From assembly GCA_947846985.1 (NCBI GenBank), contig CANTUZ010000005.1, positions 35,658,389 through 35,722,388 on the forward strand: 64,000 nucleotides of DNA. Reading direction: 5' to 3'. Shown here one piece after another: positions 39,963 through 52,408 of the stretch (position 1 is its first letter; each line of letters opens with the position of its first letter). The translations under genes and the position numbers were made by a program. The stretch is from Fratercula arctica (Eukaryota; Chordata; Aves; Charadriiformes; Alcidae). Under the pieces are notes generated by a model. It ran no database searches. It saw nothing but the letters and a program-made list of their open reading frames with translations, and was not told the origin of the DNA.

Positions 39963-40010
39963 AGGAAGGAAGGAAGGAAGGAAGGAAGGAAGGAAGGAAG
40001 GAAGGAAGGA
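39886..40010. repeat. Compound (GGCA)n/(GGAA)n microsatellite
   Basis: An imperfect GGAA/GGCA lead-in (39886-39911) is followed by about 12 GGCA units (39912-39960) and about 12 perfect GGAA units (39961-40010). It is purine-rich and likely to vary in length. The Lys/Gly/Arg-rich frame across it is not a gene. Confidence 0.97.
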
Positions 40011-41017
40011 TAAATCTGAGGGAATTAGAGTTATATTTCTATTATGAAATGCCTGATCAACCCATCTGTCACAGATGCGGAATGTCATTTTAATCTTGGA
40101 AAGGTTCTAGTTCAATGCAGGATCAACAATATTTCACTGCCACTGAGTCCCTCTTAAAGCAACGACTACATGGGTATCGTCCATGAGATGATATTTCTGC
40201 AAGGGAACAGAAATTACAGATTATAGTCTGTAATGAGTGAGTAATTAGCCAAACTGATTACTAGGAGCAAGGAGTAAAGAGGAGCAGATGACAAAACAGA
40301 GCTAATAAGTCCTATACATTGCTCAGTTCCAGAACTAGTAAGTAGGTTCTTAATCACAGGCTCATCTGAAATTGGTGGTAAAGCACTCTGATTTAATTTA
40401 TATATACACCCCAAAAAAGAGTATCATTTATAGAACTGAAATTTATATAGTGAAAGAAGGTGAAACCCCACTTAAATAAGCAGTAACACATCCAAAAAAG
40501 ATTCAAAGTATTAGCAGTATATTTTAGTAAAGGGGAGAGGAGATAATAGGGATTTGAATATTTTCAGTTCTTTTTCTTGTATGGTTCTTCCTGTTTGCTA
40601 AAATCATCATTCATTTGCAAAGTGTTGGAAATTTTCTTTTAATTTTTTCCTGGGTTTTTTGGGGTTTTTTTTTTTTGGAGAAAAGACTCTGCTGTGCAGT
40701 AGAGACCCCTAGAAACAGATTTTGCCATTTAGTGATGGTAGCTGTGGCCTAGCACAACTATTACATATTGAAAACTGAAGGATCTGTTTGTCTAATGTAT
40801 GATACATAGATACCACTACAGATGTCACTGAGAAGTCTGTAAAGACTTATTAAATACTGAAACACAGTGATTTGGTACTTACCTGAATTTTTCATACGAG
40901 TATGTGAACCCTTGAAATCAACAAAATAGTGTAATGAAAATATAAAAAATCAGGAAAGTAGCTTTTCCGCAGTTTCCAGCCATGTTTTCATCTGCATCTA
41001 GAGCAATAAACTACTCT

Positions 41018-41079
41018 TTATTATATTTATTATTGTTATTGTTATTGTTGTTGTTGTTGTTGTTGTTATTATTATATAT
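41018..41079. repeat. (TTG)n/(TTA)n microsatellite
   Basis: TTA and TTG triplets run for about 60 bp with a core of seven or more TTG units. Confidence 0.9.
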
Positions 41080-42239
41080 CTTAAACTAACATAAGGAGAA
41101 GCATTTCCAGTGACTTCAGCAACTCTCTGTACTTTTTGAAATACAGCAGTGCCCTGTTTAGAGAGATGGAAGCAAGTGCTGATTCTTTCACACCCAGGAG
41201 ACAGATGCCTGAAGGACCTGCCTGTGGAGGACAGAGAGGGGCAGAGTTATTCAGAAAGCTCATTTAAAGGCAATTGCCACTCCTTTTTAAGTGATGAAAG
41301 GACATTCTTAGCCAACATCAGCTGTGAGGAAAGAAAGACAAAAAACAGCATTTTTCTTCAGTAGTGAACAAAGGAAATACTAGTGTAAGAAAAACAGTGT
41401 TAATATTCCTTGCAAAGTTTTGTAGGGTTTGTGTGTTCCTTAAGGTTGAACCCATCAAGGCAGTTGCTGGCTATATGAATACATAAGCTTTCATTGAAAA
41501 GAAGTGTTTCTGGTTTCCACAGCTGCCAAGATAAGCTAGAATCCATGACCTCAGTGAACCTGAAAGATTCCCAGGCAGGGGGCTAATTAAAATTCCATCC
41601 ACTACTATAAACTGTTTGCTTCTTTCTTTGTATCTGATTAATTTATGTCTTCTCATGATTTCTATGCAGCTTTAGTCATGACTCTTGAATGCATAAAATG
41701 AGCAGTACAGGAGCAATTCTATTTCTAATGCTACCTCACTTCTCTGCACCACTGCCCAGCCCCTGCTGAGAACCTTCTCCAACTTCCAGAGCAATTTTTG
41801 GCAAAAAAATGATGCCACCTACTTATGGCTGTAGTGAGGCATGAAATACATTTATCCCTGCTGTGGTGCCTGCAATGCAAATGTGGGACAGGATGAACAA
41901 TCATCTTATGCCCATTTCCTGACACATGCTCTGACTGAAATGTTATAGCAGCATGTATAGTGGGTCTACCAGGATGGAGATGCATGTGTCACTCTTCTGT
42001 TCCTAGAACACATTCTTTCAATTTAACAGAATTAACCACTTTCTGGTTTGAAGCACTTGCTATTAGTGGCAGCCTGGCAGACAGTGAGGGTTCATATAGA
42101 TTTTCTCCATAATATTTTTTTTCTGATTTTTATAATAATCACTCCGTTTATAAGTTCTGACACAGGAACCTCTTAAGCTACTGCCTAAGAATGCTGCTAC
42201 ACTTTCTCCATTGGCTAAAGAAGCTGTTAATACAAACTT

Positions 42240-42420
42240 TAATGTTTAACTTATCTGAAGCTAATTGGATTGCTTTTCCATCTTCCAATCGCAATCAGTG
42301 ATTACTTGATGACTATATGCAGTTATAGCTTGTTCATACAGTGCGTCACTGATATCATTGATTGCAGAAGAGTCAATTTCCAGAACACAAATGATTTCTG
42401 TGTTGTTTTAATACTCATTG
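42240..42420. promoter_or_regulatory. Possible homeodomain-type regulatory stretch
   Basis: Within 42268-42320 lie CTAATTGGATTGC, CCAATCGCAATCAG and TGATTACTTGATGAC, which are overlapping homeodomain/CCAAT-type words. A CRE-like GCGTCACTGATATC follows near 42343. The sequence has little simple repeat. This is suggestive of a conserved enhancer, but it rests on composition and short motifs alone. Confidence 0.25.
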
Positions 42421-43429
42421 GATAGATGGAAAAGATATCTTTTGTGTCACAGTGCAATATTCTGAGCTGAAATTTCTCAGGGGAACTTTATATTGACTGA
42501 AATTATTAACTCAATCGGATACTGCAATTTTAAGATACTTAATTTGTCTTAAGAGATCCGTTTGTTTTTTTCCTCTAGCTGATGAGATGCATTGATTAAG
42601 GCTTATGATGAAAAGCAGATCAGTTAACAATTGCAAATCTTCAAGAGATTGAAAAAATGTGCAATGTTGCTCATGGAAATCAGGCATTGAGAAATAGTCA
42701 GGTCTTCGAAAAGTTAGTTAGACAAAAGTATTTCATGGAGTTTGAAGGTCAGCAGTCCTTTTCACAAGAACAGGAACCAAACCAAACACGTGAATGCTAC
42801 TTGCAAGAGGAAATATTTCAACCATCTTCACATGTGCATTTTAGAGCAATGTTTTGATTTAAGTAATCTGATTAACAGTTCCAATTTCTAAGTTTGGAAA
42901 AGACAACAGTAATATTCCATAATATCTAATGCCTCTTTTCTGGAAATAGCCAGTCCCTGCTTCAGGTTAGAAAAAGTATATAGTAAAGAATGAACCAATA
43001 ATCAAAAGCCTGAATGGAGATTTTTTTGTACCCAAAGACCTAACTTTGCACAAAATAGTTTGTCATACTGGTCAAAATTTCTTATATTTCCTGAACTCCT
43101 ACATTCCTCAGGAATTTTACTTTTGGTGTCAACTGTTATAATTACCTATATTTTTCAGACAGACTCTAGCAAGGTTAAAGCAACTAACCTGAATGAAATA
43201 TAATGACTCATAATCATCATATTTTTCATGCATTCTGAAGTTCCAAAACTATCCTTTTATTAGACCAAAATAAACCTTGTCAATAACACTGTTAATTCAG
43301 AGCATATGGTGATGAACTCTTTGTTCAATGATAAAACTAGGCAAAAGGCTTTCTTTAGTACATTCTTTCTTACAGTCTGGCAATTTTATCATGAATATTT
43401 TTCTCACATTGAACAAGAAGACGAACCTA

Positions 43430-43437
<8 letters not shown>

Positions 43438-43475
<38 letters not shown>
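43438..43475. repeat. Poly(T) run of 38
   Basis: An uninterrupted run of 38 T's preceded by TTTTCTTC. If it were the reversed tail of a retroposed transcript the body would lie to the right, but nothing recognisable is there and no target duplication is obvious. Confidence 0.9.
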
Positions 43476-43478
<3 letters not shown>

Positions 43479-45237
43479 CCTGCATACAGGAACTCATGGA
43501 CAAAATTCAACAATTTTGGAAATAGACCTGATATACTTAGATTTAAAAATAGGTCTATAATCCCACAAAGAAAAGTTTTTTTACAGATGTTGTAGTACAT
43601 ATTGGCTTTGGATCAAGTTGGGAATATGGCCCAGGTGTCCCTTAAAATTTCATTTTCTAATCTCAGCCAAAACCAGAGTTCAGAGGAATAGTAATTATTT
43701 TTATTTTATTTTATTTTTTTTTTCCAGAAAAGTACAGCAGACTTAATTTAATCTCAAGGGTCTGATTTGAACCATATCCAAAATGCAAGTCAGCATCAAT
43801 TTTTATTTTATTAATATCTATTCATCTACATCTCCACTTATCTACATCAAAAGATGTAAGAGTCGATTCTCTTGTTATGTTGCTGTTCTTTTATGCAGAC
43901 TGAATGGTATATAGAAGTCTGAAGAAAAGCAGATCTGAAAAAGCAGATATCTTCAGTACGGAGCTGATAAGTAAGATGTGTGCCACACATTGCTCAGATC
44001 CTCTCAGATAGAGGAAAAGTCAAATATATGGAGTTGGAAGATGGAGAAGACAAAGGACATAGAAGAAGAATATATGACAGTGGTTGCTCTCTGTTTGCTG
44101 TGGCTCAAAGTAAACATGTCATATTAGAGCAAAATCAGGACCCATTCTCATTTCTCTCTTATGCTATGTAATATTCCCAGAGACTGAGGGGCCAACTTCA
44201 TGAACCTGAACAGAAACAAAAGAAAAAAAATCATTGAACCTGAAAAGATTTTTTGTTTAGTAGGATTAAATACTTGAATTTTCCTGGGGAAATGGAAAAA
44301 ATGGGGAAATATTATCTGGCCTTCATAAATAGAAGCTCAAAAGATGTTTCAGATAAGTGCAGATTTTTATTTTAATCAACCATCTCTAGCAGATATGGCT
44401 TTGCCGTTCCTATTAGTATTGTTTCTTGCCTTGAGAGTTACATAGCACACTGGAAACCCAATTATTTGTTTAATAACCTCTAGAAATTCCTTTCCAAAAA
44501 AGAGCAGGTCCATTTCACAGCAGTTAAAGATAATCATTGGAGTGAATATACACTATAATATCAACACAGTCTTCAAGTAGGATTTGGTTATTACACAACA
44601 ATCTTTCAGTATAAGAAGGCAACGTGAGCTACGCTGTACTTCCAGTGGTAATGTCAAAATTCATAAAATTAAAAAAAAATCTAATTATTGATGCAACCAA
44701 GTATATGAAAAGAAAAGAAATACTTCTTGCGATATTTGTGGAGTTAAACTAGGCTACTATGGATCTACATAAAGAGTCCCCATTCTGTTTTCAGTTGTAA
44801 CATTAGCACAGTGGTGTAACATTGATGTTACTCCAAATCTACATCACTACAAATTACTACAGAATCTATATAAAATAGTGACTATTAAATATATGCTTAT
44901 GTATTTGCCAATGAGGCAAAGAATTGAAAAAGTCTCACTCTTAGTGATCCTTAGAACCCTTAGATTAAAGGATTATTAGTTTCCATGTTTTTTTCCTTTC
45001 TAAATCGAATACAGATAGAGGATATATAGCCAGCAGATCATCTGCTATTGCTGGAGTTTCTGCTTCTGTTTTTTTCTTTTTCTTCTCCTTCCCCTTTTTT
45101 AAATTGTGTTATTACTGACAGCTCTTCTCACCTTACCCAAGATGGGGCTTCGTTATAGCTAAGAAGCTAAAATGGTACAAAAGGGAAAGGAATAAGTTTC
45201 TGTAAATGAACAGTCAGGAACCTCTTAATTGAACCAA

Positions 45238-45298
45238 TTGGGTTGGACTACAGGATCTCTAGATGTCCCTTCCAACCTCAACTGTTTTATGATTATGT
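45238..45298 (+). mobile_element. CR1 LINE 3' tail fragment
   Basis: GGGTTGGACTACAGGATCTC, then GATGTCCCTTCCAACCTCAA and the decayed tail TTTTATGATTATGTGA match the last 60 bp of CR1. Everything upstream is lost or was never inserted. Confidence 0.82.
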
Positions 45299-47802
45299 GA
45301 GAAAACTACTGGGAATAAATGACTATCAAGTCTTAGTTTGGTGAGAACTTATTTCTGCTGTCCAAACTTAAAGATTGAAGAAATGTAGTCATATCTGTCC
45401 TGTAGAAATCATCGAAACATGCCAGAAACTTCCTTGTATCATTCTCTTAAAGGGGACTTCTGAGCCTTGGCAAAGGTTATGCACATGGACTCTTGCAGCT
45501 GAGACAAATAAAATGTGCTTATATGTAATTGATGCTTATACCAGCTGGACAGAAAAAAATTGTCTAGTAAACAAGATATCAAGTCCCTGATTGAGATAAA
45601 TGAGGCAGTTCACATTTCTGAAGTCAACTTTAAGTGTCTTCAGAGAGCGTCAGTTAATATTCATAATTTCAAGTCTAATTTCACAATATAAATTGTGAAA
45701 TCAAAGAAGTAGTGCCCAGGAGTCAAGCACATAGCTGGACGTTAAGTTTTACATTGGTGTTATGGTCTGTTTCACCGCTGAGCTGACCACAGCAGCAATC
45801 ACCTGAAGCAGCCTGACACTTTTTTCTGATTGGCACCAGTCAATCATGCTGCCTGCGGTGCTGTCAAAACATTTGATATTCCCCCCACCAGAGTGCACAA
45901 GAATTTCAAAAGTGGAAATTAAGAGTCTAAGTGCTGTAAGTGTGTTGAAAATTTACTTCATTACCTCTAGGAGGAAATGCAGTTTTATTTAAAGTCACCA
46001 AGTAATGAAGAAGATGACTGTGCCAGTGATTAATTACCCTCACTGTTTTACAGGTACTACCAATTCTGGAAAGAAATTGTATCAAATTTTAAATTGTTTA
46101 ATACAATGGTAACTGCAGTGCAGAAATACATCATAGCAGCTAGGGAAAAAAAAAATCAATTGGACAACTCACTGGATATTATTAAGACAACAGAAATGGC
46201 TGAGGACAAATTATGGCAATGATGTCACTTCTTTTGTCCTGGACAGAAAAATTAAGCACTGCAAAGTGTACTTACACAGCATTCGATTGGCAGAAAGAAC
46301 AAGTTACACGTACAATGTATTTCGAAACCCAACTACTCGCTGACTTTTATTCATGTACATGGAATCTCATTTGCTCTGAAAGGTGGCCCCTAGACACACC
46401 TGGGACCATGCTTATAGGCTTATCACCTGTATGGCACATGTTCCTGACCTTGGGGACTGCCTTAGTGAAACCTCTAAGACACAGTGCAGATGTATCCACT
46501 TTCTCCACTTATTTTTCAGCATATCCACAATAAAGATTTTTATCTTATAGGACAATAAGACCACAGATACTGAATCCAAACACAGTCATGATGGTGAATT
46601 TATACATCACTGCTCTTTCAGAGATCTCAGGGCCATGCCCCACAATGATAGAGCAGTGCACTTAAGGCTCTTAAGTAGCCATATATTACTCATTTTCACC
46701 CTATCATGTGACTTCTAATCAAGCTATAGCTGTTGTCACACTCTTCTGCTGAATGTACCTTCACAAGGAAGAATAAAAATCTGGCTGTTTCCCGTTCTTA
46801 CGGAGCAAGTTTTCATTCTCAACAGGCAGATGTTTAAAGACAGATTTCCAGCAAGAACTCCTTTCTTTTCTGCTAGTGTTTTATGACTGGTTTTTTTGTT
46901 CCTCACCAGCATCTATCACAACCACCGCCTCATTTACAGATTCTTCTGATGGTAACTGAAATTAGGGTAAATACTGGCAAATGCTGACATAATTTGAATC
47001 AAGTCCATAATAAACAAGAAGATAAAGTGATAATAGTTGATCCTGCAGTATTCAGAGGAGATTTGGGATCATTTATGCCAATTAATGCAACTCATTTGCC
47101 TTCTGAGCGTTCACTCTATGTCAGTTACCTGCTGGCTTTGGTGAATATGCTTTGCATTAGTTCTGTGCCTGAATACAACAATCACTTGGATACGTTATGA
47201 AGCATGTAATCCTTTTTGCAGGTCATATTTGGTCTGCATATTCTTATGCACAGCTAACCAATGAAATACTGCCCCTTAGGATGGTTTCTGGCTGAAATAC
47301 CATTAGTAATGATATTTTTCTTCTTTCAGCATATTATTGGAATAATATTACCTCTCTCTTCTCATGTCATGATTATCCTCTTTAGAATGCCGTTATTTAC
47401 TGGTGTCTTTTTAATTTATACAGTTTATCTCCTCTTCTGAAAAATTCTGCTCAGTCACTCTTTTCATTCTATGTGCTGATTATTATAGTTCCAATAATCA
47501 GAAGCTGAAAAGTGTATATCACAATGGAATTTTTAAAGCTTTTACATCAAAACACAGATTTATCCACTCTGCTGTAAGATCTTTGATGAAGTAAGCCAAT
47601 ATATTTTTTTGCATTCAATTAATTTATTTATTTCTAAACAAACTTGTACCACCAAACTAATAGGTTTTTTTAAACCACAGAAAGTAAAGAAGCTCAGAGC
47701 TAAGGTTTTTTTCCTCTATGAGTGAAATTATGCAATAGCCTCCAAAGATATGATTGATACAATGTTAACTTCAATATTGTTTTGAAAACATGTAGAAATA
47801 CA
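45299..47802. other. Unique DNA, no gene seen
   Basis: No repeat or exon is recognised. The stretch 45740-45880 is more GC-balanced and complex than its flanks. A 106-codon frame at 46213-46533 resembles no protein I know. Confidence 0.5.
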
Positions 47803-47930
47803 ATGATCTGGTTGAAGCACTTGACTGAGATTCACATGATCATTGGTTCCACTCGTAGCTTTGGGCATTGGACATATTATTTAAATCATCTGGCTTACTT
47901 ATATTACTTATGTGCTAGTTATAATAGAAC
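47803..47930 (+). mobile_element. MIR-like tRNA-derived SINE remnant
   Basis: GATCTGGTTGAAGCACTTGA (47805-47824) looks like a tRNA-SINE A-box region. GGTTCCACTC at 47845-47854 fits the B box GGTTCRANNC except one base, at a spacing of about 35 bp. It is followed by GTAGCTTTGGGCATTGG and TTTAAATCATCTGGCTTACT, which correspond to the '...AGCTCTGCC...TTGGGCAAGTCACTTAACCTCTCTG...' order of MIR/CORE-type SINEs of amniotes. Divergence is heavy. It is a fossil, not a tRNA gene: a stable cloverleaf cannot be drawn. Confidence 0.45.
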
Positions 47931-49200
47931 TGGTCTTAGGTATAGGAAAAGTAGGCAATTGAGTAGAGTAGCTCATAGAAAGTAAAATCAAAAACTCCAG
48001 CAAACAAAAGTAGGACATAAATACTCTGGTACATCTGATCAGGAGCACAGGGGCAGAGCAGGACTTGTATGCTGGCAGCAGAACAGTATCAGCCTCATAC
48101 TAAGGTCAAAGAGCTCTTTGGGCCTTGTGTGTTAGTCTCCTAAAATGCTTGTTGAGGGTGGGTTCTGCTTTTCACATTGCAAAACTGATTTTTTCACATT
48201 ACTGAGAACATTTGATATAAGTCTGGGGTTTAATAGTATGGCTTCTGTAATGTTAAACTGTGTTATGGATACATTCCCTAATGTATGAAAGTGCCCTGAG
48301 GTCCAATACAAATGTGCTCCTCTGGGCTTGTGGAGATGGCCCTTAGATGGCTGGTGACTCCTATGGTGGGCCTGGAAGGAGCCAGGGCAAGGTATTACTT
48401 GAGCTTTCCCAACTCTCATTGTCTCTCTGGGCTCCTTTGTGGGAGTGCAAATAGCTTTTATTACTTAATCTAGCAGAAAGAAAGCAAGTTTGCAGATAGG
48501 AAAGGTGATGTTGAAAATACTCTGGAGAACAATATTTCTCCATATTTTCAAATGTACCTGTACAGATTTCCGTGATTACAAACTCTAAATCCTTTAAGCG
48601 TCACTATCTTCTTCTTCTTCTATAAAAATAGAAAAAATCTATTTAATAAAAATAGAAGTGAGAGAGGATAATCAAAAGTTTAACATTTTACAACACATAT
48701 CAGTCCAGGTTGAAGTCTTGTGAGCAAGAGTCAACCTCTAAATCTTAGAGTATAGTAGAAACATAGATCAGCTCTTCATTCTTTGTTAGTGACTAATACA
48801 TGATCATGTTGCAGAGATGTTCTGCTTAGTAAAAGGTTAGTAAAATCTTTCTCGATATGGTGTGTTATAATTGCAGAGTCATTATCAGTAGATTTCCTGA
48901 AACACTAAAGGCAAATATCTCTAACAAGTGTCTGTCATGTCTAATAAATGCTGAATTTAAAAGCCCCATCTCCAGAGATCTCTGAGCTGAAACACACAGC
49001 AATTAATAACAGCTAATATATAATGAGTGCCATTTATATATGGTAACCCAAACTGAAAAAAAATCCATAGCGTTCCTTGAAAGACAGTTAAGATTTCAGC
49101 ACAGGCTATCAATTGCAATTCGAAATTGAACATCAGGTATATGTTCTTAGAGATCAGCTCATCATCCAATCATGTTTTCAGACTCTTGTTTTAAAATATG
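47931..49200. other. Unique DNA, no gene seen
   Basis: No repeat or exon is recognised. A somewhat GC-richer patch (48290-48440) contains CCTTAGATGGCTGG, a weak CTCF-like match of 11 out of 14. Confidence 0.5.
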
Positions 49201-49799
49201 TGCACTGGTTTTGGCTGGGGTAGAGTTAATTTTCTTTATAGTGGCTAGTACAGGGCTATGTTTTGGATTTGTGCTGGAAACAGTGTTGATAATTCAGGGA
49301 TGTTTTAGTTATTTATGAGCAGTGCTTACAGGGAGTCAAGGCCTTTTCAGGTCCTCACACCGCTCCACCAGCGAGTAGGCTGGGGGTGCACAAAAGCTGG
49401 GAGGAGACACAGCTGGGACAACTGACCCCAAGGATGTTCCATACCATATGATGTCATGCTCAGCTTATAAACTAGACAGAAAGTTGGCCAGGAGGCCACT
49501 GCTTGGGGACTGGCTGGGCATTGGTGAGTTGGTGGTGAGCAATTGTTTTACATTTGCATCACTTGTCTTTCTTGGATTTTATTTCTCTCTTTTTGGTATT
49601 TTCCTTTTCATTATGATTTTTTATTGTTGTTGTTATTATTATTATTATAATACTTGATTTCAATTATTAAACTATTCTTTCTTAAACCGCAATTTTTCTC
49701 ACCTTTACCCTTCCAGTTCTTTTACCTCCATCCTGCTGGTGGTGGAGTGAGTGAGTGGCTGTGTGGTGTTTAGTTGCCAGCTGGGGTTAAACTATGACA
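49201..49799 (+). mobile_element. Solo LTR of an avian endogenous retrovirus (C)
   Basis: A 599-bp LTR running from TGCACTGGTTTTGGCTGGGG to GGTTAAACTATGACA. It is flanked by a perfect 5-bp target duplication, ATATG (49196-49200 and 49800-49804). I know this LTR type from many bird genomes: GTGCTGGAAACAGTGTTGAT, CACCAGCGAGTAGGCTGGGG and GCTGGGGTTAAAC are its hallmarks. Internal signals include a CRE-like TGATGTCA (49449-49456), TATAAA (49466-49471), ATTAAA (49666-49671) and a TTG/TTA triplet run (49622-49650). A 5-bp duplication fits an ERVL-like or related class (inference). No viral genes adjoin it, so internal recombination removed the provirus body. Confidence 0.93.
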
Positions 49800-49956
49800 A
49801 TATGTTATATTGGTACACCTGATAAGTATACAGAAAAATTGTGTCGAGAACAAATAAATGCATTCAAAATTCACAATGTATTTTATATACAAGTGCATAG
49901 ACTATGAACAGAGAGAGGGAAAGTTAAGGGGGATGTCATATTGAAGAGGACTACTT

Positions 49957-50329
49957 TCAGCCTGGAGAAGGCTCCGGTGAGACGTTACAGCAGCCTTCCA
50001 GTACCCGACGGGGGCCTACAAGAAAGCTGGGGAGGGGCTGTTTGCAAGGGCATGTAGTGATAGGATGAGGGGCAATGGTTTTAAACTAGAGCAGGGTAGG
50101 TTTAGATTGGACATTAGGAAGAAGCTCTTTACAATGAGGATGGTGAGACACTGGAACAGATTGCCCAGAGAGGTGGTGGAGGCCCCATCCCTGGAGACAT
50201 TCAAGGCCAGGCTTGATGAGGCTCTGAGCAACCTGATCTAGTTAAAGGTGTCCCTGCTTACTGCAGGGGGGTTGGACTAGATGACCTTTAAAGGTCCCTT
50301 CCAACCCAGCACATTCTATGATTCTATAC
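49957..50329 (+). mobile_element. CR1 LINE 3' end, well preserved
   Basis: Starts within 'SLEK' of ORF2 (TCAGCCTGGAGAAG) and covers the ORF2 C-terminus (reading 'LFARACSDRMRGNGFKL...', '...[19 protein letters not shown]...' in the plus-strand frames), the short 3' UTR with GCAGGGGGGTTGGACTAGAT, GGTCCCTTCCAACCCAGCAC, and two ATTCTATG-type octamers. It shows the fewest lesions among CR1 copies here, so is probably the youngest. The 5' truncation is typical of CR1. Confidence 0.95.
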
Positions 50330-52083
50330 TTACATCATCAGTGAGATAGTTAAGGCTCTCTGGTCCATGGAAGAAACACAGATGATTTGCTCAGAACCTT
50401 TCTGGAGTTTGTACAGATTTTTTCCCATCTACCAATGTGCACAGCTCTGTCAATTCATTCCTACTTCCATCTCATTAGCACTATTTAACAAACTACTTAA
50501 TTAAAGATTTAAGTTCAGATAGGACTTATTTCTTCACTCAAAGATAAATGTATTCTTTGATGCTTTGTTAATCTAGAGTTTTAAAATTAATTTACTTTCA
50601 TCACCAGTTCCCCATAGTAAACCTTTTTATTCTTTACCACTAATGTCTGCCATCAGTGCTGGCATATTTAGGATAATTAGATTATCTGTCATTTCTACCT
50701 GATAAGATCCCAGGTTTTCTGCCAATGTGATTAGTGAAAGTTGTATAATGGTTCCCAGAAGTAACCTTACTCAGCTCCCTTTTCAGTACAACCTGATTTA
50801 TTCTACAGTCTTCTGTGCCTTACATTGTTTCGTGGATTTCTGTTTTAATACACCCAGACTTCAGTTTAGTCCATTCTCCGCCTCCCTCTGTGGAATTTCT
50901 TATTATTTCCTCTAAAAGTTTTTTCTGATGTTTCCTATGATAAGATTGAGGTTTAGTCTTAGATGTGCTTTCATACTTATCCTGTCCTTGTCCTTTTTAG
51001 ATTTTTCTTAAGACTAACAGAGCTTGTGTTATTCTTTTTAAAAGAAAATAAATTGAAAAGTACAATTCATCAAGATATCTTGCATTCACGGTTTATTCTT
51101 ATCCTTCCAAATTTTAAAGCATCAGTTCCATTGCTGAAGGTGCCTCTTTTCCCTTTCCATTCTTTTTCCATTGATTCTCTCTCAAAATTTTGCCTGGTGT
51201 TTAAAAAAAAAAAAAAGAAGAAGAAACATACTTTTTGTATCTTCCCATTTTCCTGTATATGTGTTCTTGTATTTCTAAATTCTTTCCCCCATCTCTAAAG
51301 AAATCTATCAGCCTGCCAGTCTGGCTCATTTAAATTGAATACACAACTCCTGCACTTAAAAACTAATTAAGTAGCCCAGAATATGTAATTCCATTGAGGG
51401 TTCCTGCTTTCCTTAGGTGTATCTGAGCATACAACTTCCTTAAAGCAATTTCTGGAAGGAAGAAAGGAAGTTAATGAGCTCTTCTCCCAAAGGATTTTCT
51501 CCTGTTTTCTCACTTAATACTGCTTGAACCATTAAAATTCATAGAAACATGTACAAATCTAATGTACCACTTCACTTATTTATTCCAGTGTACTAAACAC
51601 TTATTCATACCACTAAGATAACAGTGAAATGAAAAAGTCGAAGTGAATATAGCTAAAGTTAGCCCAACAGAATTTTCTAATAGAAGCAAGCATATATATT
51701 GTCCTATGCCTTTAATAGTTTTATACAATGCTAGCTCGACTAATTGTCTGGATACTGAAAAAAGGTCCATTGAATACCTATTGCTACAGTGTTGAATTTG
51801 CACAAAATGACTGAGTTCCATTTAGATACCACCACAGAAAAAAAAAAAAAAAAAAAAGAAAGAAAAAAAGAAGTGGCCCATAAAATAAAAATTTCATAAT
51901 TGGACCCTTGTGGAATATATTGTATTCAAGGAGTTAGTGATCTTGAGCAAACCATGCCTGCTCTATTGGATCTTGTACTTAAGGCTTGAGAAGCCCCTTG
52001 GCATGAGCAGCCTCTGTAAAGGAGCCTGCTGGAACATCCCATGCCAGCCTGTGCTGCACGCTGGTGGCTGTTACAGCAGAGAT
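50330..52083. other. Unique DNA, no gene seen
   Basis: No exon is recognised. Poly(A) runs lie at 51203-51216 and 51838-51857. The GC-richer stretch 51940-52083 may be the U3-like upstream part of the repeat that follows. Confidence 0.45.
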
Positions 52084-52408
52084 GACATTCCAGCCTGTCA
52101 GGAGAAGATATATGATTTTGTTTGTTACACAAAATAAAAGGCACCACAGTATAGGAGGGAGGAGGAATCTCTCCACAGATGGCATCTACACAGTGTGCTG
52201 TGGAAAATCCATCTCGGTCTGTCAGATGCTGCATGAATGAAGGATTCCCAGCATCAGAAAGGACATAAGATTTAATTTCTAACTATATTCTGCTTTTTAT
52301 TTTCTCTTATTAAAACAGGGATTTTATTATGCCATTTGTTGTCAGCTTTTCCTACTGAGATCCAGTAAGACCCCCTCACTGTCTGTTTCTCATTCACCCC
52401 CAGTGCAG
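52084..52408 (+). mobile_element. Unnamed LTR-like repeat, copy 1
   Basis: This segment aligns by eye over about 300 bp with 60310-60600. Shared landmarks in order: an ATATA-rich element followed by ACACAAAATAAAAGG, GGAGG...TCTCTCC, GATTCCCAGCATC, a T-rich part, CTTATTAAAACAG, ATTTTATTA, TTTTCCTACTGAGAT, and a C/T-rich end. A TATA-like box, then a transcript-like part with ATTAAA at 52309-52314 and a downstream GT/T-rich part is LTR-like. The 5' boundary may lie further upstream (near 51909). I do not recognise a family name and see no target duplication. Confidence 0.5.

Larger units (their letters stand above)
40011..45237. other. Unique DNA with simple repeats, no gene seen
   Basis: No exon or dispersed repeat is recognised. 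It contains a (TTG)n tract (41018-41079), a T38 run (43438-43475), a (TTTTA)n patch near 43697-43725, and an enhancer-like stretch at 42180-42420 rich in ATTA/ATTGG-type homeodomain words. Confidence 0.5.

Noticed and set aside
39769..40047. Lys/Glu/Gly/Arg repeat protein frame
   Set aside because: It is the translated GGCA/GGAA microsatellite.
46213..46533. 106-codon plus-strand frame
   Set aside because: No motif, no known relative, and no flanking gene structure.
47803..47880. A functional tRNA gene
   Set aside because: Box A and box B words are present, but no seven-pair acceptor stem or anticodon arm can be drawn; a SINE fossil explains it better.
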